A DNA stretch of 64,000 nucleotides from Poecilobothrus nobilitatus (taxonomy: Eukaryota; Arthropoda; Insecta; Diptera; Dolichopodidae): assembly GCA_947095535.1 (NCBI GenBank), contig OX352772.1, forward strand, positions 111,191,321 to 111,255,320, given 5' to 3'. The notes beneath the pieces were generated by a model. It was not told the origin of the DNA. It saw only the letters and a list, made by a program, of their open reading frames with translations, and ran no database searches. Below, piece by piece: positions 8,581-15,323 of the stretch. Position 1 is the stretch's first letter. The number at the start of each line of letters is the position of its first letter. Both the position numbers and the translations under genes were made by a program.

Positions 8581-9393
8581 ATGCTTTTTCGAAATAAATA
8601 TTTAAATAGTGATAAAAAAACTGTTGAAGGAAGAGGAGTTATTAATTCATTAATTAATAAATTACCAATTGAAGCACATTTACCTGGTTATAATTATTGT
8701 GGACCGGGAACAAAATTAACAAAACGATTAGCTCGTGGGGATAAAGGGATTAATGGTTTAGATGAAGCTTGTCGAGAGCATGATATAGCATATACCAAAA
8801 GTTCTGATCAAAATCAACGTCATATAGCTGACAATATACTAGCAGAGAAAGCTTGGCAAAGAGTTAAAGCTAAAGGCGCAAGTTTTGGTGAAAGGTTAAA
8901 TTCATATCTAGTTACAAACGCAATGAAAGCTAAAGTTAAACTCGGAATGGGTTTAAAAAAGAAAACAAAAAAAGTTCAAAGAAAAAAACCTTTGAAAAAT
9001 GTTATAAAAGAAGTTAAATTAGCTATTAAAACTACAAAGAAACCAATGAATGATAAAAATATTATAAAAATTGCTTTACATGCAGCTCGAAAGTTTTCTA
9101 AGGGTGAGAAAAAAAAAATTGATATCCCTCGAATAATTCCGGTACCAAAAATTGGAGGAGTTTTACCTTTAATCCCAATATTTGCTGGTTTGTCAGCTGT
9201 TGGAGCACTTTCTGGCGGTGCTGCAGGTATAGCAAAAGCTATAAATGATGCTAAAAGTGCTCGTAAACAATTGTATGAGAGTGAGCGTCATAATAAAATG
9301 ATGGAAGCAATAACATTAAAAGGAGGAAAAGGATTACATTTAAAACCGCATAAAAAAGGTTTAGGTCTGTTTTTGAATCCAAAAAACCATTAA
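8581..9393 (+). CDS. PLA2: Virion protein with parvovirus-type phospholipase A2 and pX-like C-terminus
   Basis: 270 aa. Residues 34-90 form a PLA2 domain like that of parvovirus VP1 and adintoviruses: calcium loop YNYCGPG (37-43) and catalytic LDEACREHDIAY with H67-D68. It probably breaches endosomal membrane during entry. A very basic linker follows (about 112-182). A hydrophobic Gly/Ala-rich segment comes next (GGVLPLIPIFAGLSAVGALS, about 192-211), then a basic Gly-rich tail (GLHLKPHKKGLGLFLNP). The last parts resemble minor core/pX-like proteins of Polintons. LSGG-A (210-214) and LKGG-K (246-250) fit the adenain cleavage rule (M/I/L)xGG-x. The gene ends on a slippery heptamer leading into the protease frame. 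Confidence 0.9.
   Translation: MLFRNKYLNSDKKTVEGRGVINSLINKLPIEAHLPGYNYCGPGTKLTKRLARGDKGINGLDEACREHDIAYTKSSDQNQRHIADNILAEKAWQRVKAKGASFGERLNSYLVTNAMKAKVKLGMGLKKKTKKVQRKKPLKNVIKEVKLAIKTTKKPMNDKNIIKIALHAARKFSKGEKKKIDIPRIIPVPKIGGVLPLIPIFAGLSAVGALSGGAAGIAKAINDAKSARKQLYESERHNKMMEAITLKGGKGLHLKPHKKGLGLFLNPKNH
9381..9387 (+). other. Candidate -1 ribosomal frameshift site (A AAA AAC)
   Basis: AAAAAAC sits in the PLA2 frame as A-AAA-AAC (codons 9382-9384 and 9385-9387), four nucleotides before the TAA at 9391. This is a classical X XXY YYZ heptamer. A -1 slip continues at 9387 in the frame of the downstream protease, which is open from 9354 to 9770 but has no ATG before 9477. I could not see a convincing stem or pseudoknot downstream by eye. 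Confidence 0.6.
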
Positions 9394-9770
9394 ACGAGCT
9401 ACCCAAAAGAGCACTCAACAATTATGAGATAGAAGAATTTGGAAGAAAATATTTTAAATATTTCCGTGGAGTTTTTATGAGAGATAAATTACCGGTACAT
9501 AAACCTTGGAAATATGAAACTGGTATAATAAATTTGGATAATTTTATTGGTAATGGAACGCATTGGGTAGCTTATTACAAGAAACCACAAATTGTGCAAT
9601 ATTTTGACAGTTTTGGAAATTTAAAACCTCCATTAGAAGTAATTCGATATTTAGGAGATAATCTTGTGTACAATTACAAAAAATATCAAAACTTTAATTC
9701 ATATAATTGCGGTCATTTATGTTTAGAATTTTTATTTCATATTGTTAACAAAAAAAATAGCAGTAAATAA
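9387..9770 (+). CDS. PRO: Adenain-like cysteine protease
   Basis: Maturation protease of the virion, C5/Ulp1-like fold. Catalytic His is in GTHWVAYYK, the acidic residue in QYFDSFGNLKPP, Gln in KKYQNFNS and the nucleophile in YNCGHLCLEF. The first ATG is at 9477 (97 aa), but the same frame is open upstream to 9354. The part before that ATG encodes the N-terminal segment expected in Polinton proteases (EIEEFGRKYFKYFRGVF). Starting at 9477 would therefore cut into the conserved domain. A -1 shift at 9381-9387 would give a PLA2-protease fusion. Splicing or a non-AUG start are alternatives. Its likely targets are the LxGG sites in the PLA2/pX-like protein. Confidence 0.85.
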   Translation, partial: PLNELPKRALNNYEIEEFGRKYFKYFRGVFMRDKLPVHKPWKYETGIINLDNFIGNGTHWVAYYKKPQIVQYFDSFGNLKPPLEVIRYLGDNLVYNYKKYQNFNSYNCGHLCLEFLFHIVNKKNSSK

Positions 9771-10002
9771 AACATGAATAAAACAAAAAAAAAAAAAAAA
9801 TTCTTTATTATTAGTCTAACTTAATTAAAAAACTAATCTACCTTAATAATTGTATTCAAGTTCAAGGTTAAAAGAAACAAAAAGTACTGATAAAGAATAG
9901 TTAGAATTTATTCCAAAAGAAATTTAAAGAAAAATTGAATTGAATTGAAACATATTATATATACATATGCATATTTTTATTGTGATGAATCAACCTTGAA
10001 AA

Positions 10003-10012
10003 TCTATAAAAG
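10003..10012 (+). promoter_or_regulatory. TATA box of the penton gene
   Basis: TCTATAAAAG lies 43 nt before the penton ATG at 10055, in an otherwise ordinary 284-bp intergenic gap. Spacing allows a start site about 25-30 nt downstream with a short leader. Confidence 0.6.
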
Positions 10013-10054
10013 CAGAATACATTTCTAAAATATCTCATTATTTCAATTAAAGAT

Positions 10055-10738
10055 ATGTCAATAACATTAACTTTAAACGGAAACTCTTCTATATTGTCAA
10101 CTAATTATTTTCCTCCTATAGACCTAAAGGGGAAAGAGTATACGTGTGGTTTATCAGATTTTCAGACATATAATTCAATACCGAATATAGATGAGGAGAA
10201 TAATAGATTTATTATTGGTGATAAATCTATTATAATTCCAACAGGTTCATATGAAATTGAAGATATTGAAACATTTCTCAGAAGAACGTTAAATATAACT
10301 ACAACAGATAAGGAAAAATTAATTTTAAGAGCAAATAATAATACATTAAAGTGTGAAATTTTTGCTGATAAAGAAATTGATTTTGTAAGAGAAGATACTA
10401 TTGGAGGATTATTAGGCTTCAGCAAAAAGAAATTATCAGCTAATAAATGGCATACTTCAGATCTTTTTGTTGATATTAACAAAGTAAATATTGTAAGAAT
10501 AGAATGTAATATTATCTCTGGAACGTATATAAATGCAGAGGAAGCATGCATTTTACATGAATTTTCTATTAATGTCAGTCCTGGCTATAAAATAATTGAA
10601 GTTCCTAGAAGTGTAATTTATCTACCAGTAACTGTTGATCAGATAAGATCTGTCACTATTAAATTACTCGATCAGAACGGAAATTTAATTAATTTTCGAG
10701 GAGAAACAATAACAATTAGATTGCATTTAAAAGTTTAA
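10055..10738 (+). CDS. mCP: Minor capsid protein (penton, single jelly-roll)
   Basis: 227 aa, the usual length for Polinton minor capsid proteins. Landmarks that I recognise from the family are CGLSDFQTYNSIPNI, the PTGSYEIEDIETFLRR segment and GGLLGF, followed by a beta-rich C-terminal half. The protein would form the pentameric vertices of an icosahedral virion together with the hexon encoded downstream. The order penton, small ORF, hexon is tight: 1 nt and then a 4-nt overlap. Confidence 0.9.
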   Translation: MSITLTLNGNSSILSTNYFPPIDLKGKEYTCGLSDFQTYNSIPNIDEENNRFIIGDKSIIIPTGSYEIEDIETFLRRTLNITTTDKEKLILRANNNTLKCEIFADKEIDFVREDTIGGLLGFSKKKLSANKWHTSDLFVDINKVNIVRIECNIISGTYINAEEACILHEFSINVSPGYKIIEVPRSVIYLPVTVDQIRSVTIKLLDQNGNLINFRGETITIRLHLKV

Positions 10739-10739
10739 A

Positions 10740-10913
10740 ATGTTAGTGTTTAATCAAAATCAAGATTCTTATATATATTCTCAGAGTCGATCTTCATATT
10801 TCAATGTATTAAAGTCAGCAGGAGGAGAAAGAAGGCAACCCTACAAATCAAACAAAAAATTAACTGTCGAAAATCAGCAATATTTAAAATTACTTGGATA
10901 CCAATTAAAATGA
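10740..10913 (+). CDS. Small conserved-position ORF between penton and hexon, 57 aa
   Basis: ATG at 10740, one base after the penton stop. The stop TGA (10911-10913) overlaps the hexon ATG (10910-10912) as ATGA. The product is basic, with a Ser/Tyr-rich N-terminus (QDSYIYSQSRSSYF), a GGERRQPYKSNKK centre and an end LTVENQQYLKLLGYQLK. The C-terminal pattern LTxEN-x-x-LKxLG is one I associate with a small protein at this place in other Polintons. The tight packing suggests translational coupling or leaky scanning. A virion cement or scaffold role is speculative. Confidence 0.7.
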   Translation: MLVFNQNQDSYIYSQSRSSYFNVLKSAGGERRQPYKSNKKLTVENQQYLKLLGYQLK

Positions 10914-12127
10914 ACCTAATGAACCTTTTTGGTGAACCTGTTTTTGATGAAACTATAATTAGTGCTCACTGGCATACATATTATCCATTCAACATAACCA
11001 ATACCAACACCAATAGTAATATAAGAATAGTAATACAAAATCAGAATTTAAATATATTACCTTCAACAAGTCTTATTTATATAGAAGGATATCTATCCAA
11101 TCATGATAGAACGACTCTTAAAAATACTAAGCTAGTTAATAATGCTGCACCATTTCTATTTGAGAGAATTGCTTATACGCTTAATGGTAAGGAAATTGAC
11201 CATAATAATAGGGTTGGTATAACTTCAACATTAAAAAATTATATTTCACTTAATGAAAACGAAAGCAGTGCTTTATTTAATGCAAGTTGGTCTCCAAAAA
11301 CATCAATTCAGTTGGAAGAGCACTATTTCAGTTTTTACATTCCATTAAAGAGATTATTAGGATTTGCGGAAGATTATAAAAACTATATTCCTAATGCACA
11401 ACATGAATTGATATTAACACGCGCTGGAAGCAACAACAATTCATTAATATGTTCCAGTGCTACTGAGAAGCCTGATATTACTATTACAAAACTAGGCTGG
11501 AGAGTTCAACATGTTAATTTGATGGATGAGCCAAAAAACAAATTATATAAAAGTATTGGTAATGGTTCTGTTATGAAAATGGGTTTTAGAAGTTGGGACT
11601 TAAACGAGAATCCATCATTACCGCCAGCAAATCACTTCATTTGGAATGTTAAATCATCTTCACAATTAGAAAAACCTCGTTTTATTATTTTCGCTCTACA
11701 AACTGATCAACAAAATATCGAAGAAAATCTTTCAAAAGACCCTTCAAAATTTAATCATTGTGATGTTTCTAATTTTAAAGTATATTTAAATTCTCAAGTA
11801 TATCCATATGAAGATATGAATTTAGAGTTTTCAAAAAATCGTTATGATTTAGCATATGAAGCATACTCAAATTTTCGAAGTGCTTACTACAATCATCAAA
11901 CATCAGAACCTTTAGTTTCGTGGGAGAATTTTAAAAATTCATCTCCAATTTTTATAATTGACACCCGTTACCAAAATGAAGATCCTAAGATGGGTCCAGT
12001 TGATATAAAAATTGAACTGAAAACTATCAAAAGAATTCCAGAAAAAACTACCGCTTACTGTCTTATTATTCATGATCGCCTAGTAGAGTTTAAACCGTTA
12101 ACAGGTGAAGTAAATACAATTATTTAA
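10910..12127 (+). CDS. MCP: Major capsid protein (hexon, double jelly-roll)
   Basis: 405 aa. The start MNLMNLFGEPVFDETI fits Polinton hexons, which share the double jelly-roll fold of adenovirus hexon and virophage MCP. Other landmarks are PFLFERIAYTLNGKEID, PLKRLLGFAEDYK (end of the first roll), KMGFRSWDLNENPSLPP and the C-terminal PVDIKIELKT. It assembles as trimers making the icosahedral shell. The ATG overlaps the stop of the 57-aa ORF. AATAAA signals follow at about 12137 and then an A-run of 36 nt. The frame is intact. Confidence 0.93.
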   Translation: MNLMNLFGEPVFDETIISAHWHTYYPFNITNTNTNSNIRIVIQNQNLNILPSTSLIYIEGYLSNHDRTTLKNTKLVNNAAPFLFERIAYTLNGKEIDHNNRVGITSTLKNYISLNENESSALFNASWSPKTSIQLEEHYFSFYIPLKRLLGFAEDYKNYIPNAQHELILTRAGSNNNSLICSSATEKPDITITKLGWRVQHVNLMDEPKNKLYKSIGNGSVMKMGFRSWDLNENPSLPPANHFIWNVKSSSQLEKPRFIIFALQTDQQNIEENLSKDPSKFNHCDVSNFKVYLNSQVYPYEDMNLEFSKNRYDLAYEAYSNFRSAYYNHQTSEPLVSWENFKNSSPIFIIDTRYQNEDPKMGPVDIKIELKTIKRIPEKTTAYCLIIHDRLVEFKPLTGEVNTII

Positions 12128-12152
12128 ATTTCTAAATAAAATAAATGATCTA

Positions 12153-12187
<35 letters not shown>

Positions 12188-12340
12188 GAAACATTAAAAA
12201 CTTGCTGTATTTTTAGAATTTCCCCCATTTATTGGTGGGATAATTTTTATGATTGCGTTACACTGTATAAGTTTTTAATTTACAAACTTTATACTTATAT
12301 ATATTAAATTTAATCAATTTAATTCTTCTTAAACAAAAAA

Positions 12341-12811
12341 ATGGAATATGTAATAATTGATATACAAGGTTTCCGAGATAATAATAATAAATTTATTTTA
12401 AAAGAAATTGCTTTCCTTTCATCAAATGATGAAATTGAACATTTCATAATAAAACAGCCTTATGGTTATCATTATTTGAATACAAAAACAAAATACACAA
12501 ATAAATGGCTTACTAAAAATCATCACGGCTTACAATGGCCTGACGGTAAAACCCATTTTTCTGATATCATCAATTTTTTAAAAATTTTTGTATCCAATCA
12601 AACAAAAATTTATGTTAAAGGAGAAGAAAAAAAACAATGGATTTCTAGTATTTTAAATGAGAAACATAACATAATCGATTTAAATGAACAAGTTTCAACA
12701 AGTCTTAAGATATTAATGAAACAGCAAAACAAAAAATTTCAACGTTGCGCATTTAATCATATTGGATGCTGTTCTTTAGAAAATGTTTACTTAATAAAAT
12801 CGATGATTTAA
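12341..12811 (+). CDS. Conserved Polinton protein, possible nuclease-like fold, 156 aa
   Basis: An intact frame after a poly(A) tract and an AT-rich promoter-like stretch. It starts with a beta-strand ending in an acidic residue (YVIIDIQGF). It has WLTKNHHGLQW, a second strand IYVKGEEKKQWI, and a C-terminal Cys/His cluster (CAFNHIGCCSLEN). I recognise the general pattern (IDIQGF ... YVKG-x-EK-x-x-W) from insect Polinton ORFs of unknown function. The strand-Asp layout would fit an RNase H/DEDD exonuclease-like fold, but the catalytic residues are not all identifiable, so that is a suggestion only. Confidence 0.72.
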   Translation: MEYVIIDIQGFRDNNNKFILKEIAFLSSNDEIEHFIIKQPYGYHYLNTKTKYTNKWLTKNHHGLQWPDGKTHFSDIINFLKIFVSNQTKIYVKGEEKKQWISSILNEKHNIIDLNEQVSTSLKILMKQQNKKFQRCAFNHIGCCSLENVYLIKSMI

Positions 12812-12880
12812 GCAATTTGAAAGTATTTAAGAAGAAAAATTATTAAAATTTATTCATTTTACTTCTAACAATAAATTAAT

Positions 12881-13036
12881 ATGGATAAAATAAAAAAGGC
12901 TTTGAATAAAAATCAATCATCAATTACTTATACAAAATTAGTTAACTCATCATCGGAATCTACAAGGAAATGGAGGGCAGAAATCAAAAATGAATATCAT
13001 AAAAAAAATTCAATGAGCAGTACAAAAGCAACCTAA
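12881..13036 (+). CDS. Small basic ORF, 51 aa
   Basis: An ATG-started frame 69 nt after the 156-aa gene. The product is Lys/Ser/Asn-rich (MDKIKKALNKNQSSITYTKL ... TRKWRAEIKNEYHKK). No family recognised. Its length, basic charge and position between two genes make it a plausible small virion or DNA-binding protein, but a chance frame cannot be excluded. Confidence 0.4.
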   Translation: MDKIKKALNKNQSSITYTKLVNSSSESTRKWRAEIKNEYHKKNSMSSTKAT

Positions 13037-13157
13037 ATAACTAAACCTGTAAAGCTATTAAAAGCTACAAAAATTAACCTATAAAAAAACAAACAAATTT
13101 TAAGTTTTAATTTTTTTTTATTAAATGAAATAAAAAACATAATATAAAATAATTTTT

Positions 13158-13502
13158 TTATTCCATAATGCTGCTATCATCATCATCATCATCATTATCA
13201 TCCTCATCGTCACCTTCTTCTATATTAATAAACTTTAGATTGTAGGATTTTCCTGCGGGGCCAAGATTAATAACTCCATATCTGGAATTACTCAATTTAA
13301 GTAAGTCCTCATCATTCAATTTATTATAGCGAATTGGTAAAAATATTTTAAATTTTTCCAATGTCGCTATGACGCGTTCTCCAAATTTGGTGTTGCATTT
13401 TTTCAATCCTAGCACTCTATAACATTTATGTAATTTCATATCACCAACTTTGATAGTTGGTGTTGCTGTAAATCTGCTGTTAATAGTATTTAAAAAATCC
13501 AT
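13158..13502 (-). CDS. Putative OB-fold/ssDNA-binding-like protein, 114 aa
   Basis: The N-terminal 90 residues look like a small beta-barrel: VGDMKLHKCYRVLGLKKCNT, KFGERVIATLEKFKIFLP, then ISNSRYGVINLG-like strands. The C-terminus is a run of Asp/Glu (GDDEDDNDDDDDDSSIME), the kind of acidic tail common in single-strand DNA-binding proteins. I recognise similar proteins beside replication genes of insect Polintons but not a named family. A TATA-like TATATAAAAAG lies upstream on the minus strand near 13575-13585. The replication role is inferred. Confidence 0.68.
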   Translation of the reverse strand: MDFLNTINSRFTATPTIKVGDMKLHKCYRVLGLKKCNTKFGERVIATLEKFKIFLPIRYNKLNDEDLLKLSNSRYGVINLGPAGKSYNLKFINIEEGDDEDDNDDDDDDSSIME

Positions 13503-13749
13503 TTTTTATTATTTTATTTAATTGATTTATTGATTACTTAAACAATTATGTGATCTATAAAAAAATATTGCCCCTTTTTATATAAAATTAATTATCATTT
13601 TATGTTAATTTTAAAATTAAATATTCTAATCTTTAAAATTTTCCTAGTTATTTTAAATTTTAAAAAATGTGGTTTCCAAAATTTTATATAAATAAGCTTA
13701 CTCATTGAATTAAAAAGCAAAACATTTGTATACATATTTTTTCCACTTT

Positions 13750-13758
13750 TATATAAAG
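13750..13758 (+). promoter_or_regulatory. TATA-like box upstream of the acidic repeat gene
   Basis: TATATAAAG ends 30 nt before ATG 13788, in the divergent gap between the OB-fold-like gene and the acidic repeat gene. The leader would be only a few nucleotides long. Confidence 0.45.
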
Positions 13759-13787
13759 TATACTAAAGAAAAAGTATAGTTACAAAA

Positions 13788-14168
13788 ATGAGCATTGAAA
13801 TAGCTGAAGCAGATTCAACTTCAGGTTTTGAAGTTATTGAGAGGGACCAGATTAGGCACGATATGCAAATTCAATGTCCTACGGTTGATTCAACAGTTGA
13901 AGATTGGGAGATAGCGTCAACGCACATCTCCTCAAATTTATTACAGCCGCATTTAGATGAAAATTTCGAAGAGCAAGAAGGAATAAATAATGAAGAAGAA
14001 ATAAATAATGAAGAAGAAATAAATAATGAAGAAGAAATAAATAATGAAGAACAACAAGAAAATGATTATGATGATGATGATGATATTTTATTATTCAATA
14101 ATCAACAGGGTGAGCCATATTACCTAGAATGGCTTCAACGACATTTAAATTTAAATTTTCAAAATTAA
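13788..14168 (+). CDS. Acidic protein with EINNEE repeats, 126 aa
   Basis: Very acidic protein. Residues 1-62 contain several WE/IE motifs (STVEDWEIASTHISSN). Residues 65-88 are four near-perfect copies of a six-residue Asn/Glu unit. An Asp run (DYDDDDDILLF) follows, then an aromatic C-terminus (GEPYYLEWLQRHLNLNF) that looks like a docking helix. No family recognised. The charge and the terminal helix would suit a transcription activator or histone mimic, but this is inference. Confidence 0.62.
   Translation: MSIEIAEADSTSGFEVIERDQIRHDMQIQCPTVDSTVEDWEIASTHISSNLLQPHLDENFEEQEGINNEEEINNEEEINNEEEINNEEQQENDYDDDDDILLFNNQQGEPYYLEWLQRHLNLNFQN
13982..14053 (+). repeat. 18-bp coding tandem repeat, about 4 copies
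   Basis: The unit ATAAATAATGAAGAAGAA is repeated in frame with almost no variation inside the acidic protein gene. It is likely to vary in copy number between element copies because the unit length preserves the frame. Confidence 0.9.
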
Positions 14169-14274
14169 TGTTACCCTTTTTTTCTTTTTAAATAAAATTA
14201 AACAATTATACTTTTTAAAATGTTTTATTTAACTTATTATTTATTAAATTAAAATTATATATGTAATTCTATAT

Positions 14275-14421
14275 TCAGAAATTTTTAATTATATAACAAA
14301 CAGCACAACAATTTTCATTTTTTTGTATTACATTTCTGTGCTGATATGAACAGAAATGTTCTTCATCATCTTCACTCATTAACATTTCCTCATAACATTT
14401 CAAATCTATTCCTGCTGTTGT

Positions 14422-14454
<33 letters not shown>

Positions 14455-14571
14455 GGGTTTTTCTTGGTTTTCTAAATTTGATATTTCTTCTTTTATATCT
14501 CTTAGAAAAAGACTTCTAATTTCTTCATTCTCCCAAATGATTAGATCCCACAGCTTTTGAATATTATCCAT
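14275..14571 (-). CDS. Hypothetical protein with Thr tract and Cys/His tail, 98 aa
   Basis: An N-terminal helix (MDNIQKLWDLIIWENEEIRS), then a Thr/Ser tract from a (GTT)n repeat (14417-14452), then an acidic piece (MSEDDEEHF), then HFCSYQHRNVIQKNENCCAV whose Cys and His residues could bind zinc. No family recognised. A (TA)n stretch at 14640-14660 lies upstream. Confidence that it is a gene is moderate because low-complexity DNA makes part of the frame. Confidence 0.55.
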
Positions 14572-15323
14572 CTTACGTTAAATATTAAACTTGCTTAACT
14601 CAAATACGCTGATTTTATTGAATACTCATATATATTTCTTTATATATATATATATATATGATTTTTATTAAATAAAAATTAAAAACAAAAAAATAAACAC
14701 TAGATAGGTACAATAACTCATATTTTCATAAAACTTAAAAAACCGCAATAATTAAATCAACAACCTGTGAAACTATTACAACATATAAAAATTCACCTGC
14801 ACTCGTAATTTTTAATTAAATATGATAAATAAAATTAAGGGAACCGCAATAATTGTATAAAAAAATAACCTAGTTTCATATTGACTCATCATTTTTTTCT
14901 TTCATTTCAAACATATACAATCATTCATCTTCAAATTTCTCTGACTCAACCCATGCTGTTTTCAAATTTCGATAATAAAACATTAACCACAAACTTCTTT
15001 CTACATTAATATAAATTAAAATTTCTCTGACTCAACCCCTGTTTTCATCACCTTCAAATTTCTCTGACTCAATACCTGTTTCTAAATATCAATAATAAAC
15101 ATTAATCACACCTCAATAATATTGAATTAAAACTCATAATACATAAAAACCACAAACCTGATTAATATTCATAACACATCCTATACTCGCTAACATACCG
15201 TGGGAAAAAAACACACTAATTACTCCCATTATGCCAGAAACGGCATTTCTATACTACTTACACTATTCAGTTTATATAGAACCGTTTTAACAAGAACCAA
15301 AAAACAAAAATTAAAAAAAAAAA
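14572..15323. other. Gene-free region upstream of PolB with short direct repeats
   Basis: No convincing frame. It contains (TA)n at 14640-14660. The direct repeat AAATTTCTCTGACTCAA occurs three times, at 14933, 15019 and 15056. The motif AACCGCAATAATT is repeated with variation near 14741 and 14842. A TTTATATAG box lies near 15272 before the PolB start. The region probably holds the PolB promoter. Confidence 0.55.

Noticed and set aside
10162..10551. 129-aa minus-strand frame within the penton gene.
   Set aside because: Shadow of a well-supported capsid gene on the plus strand.
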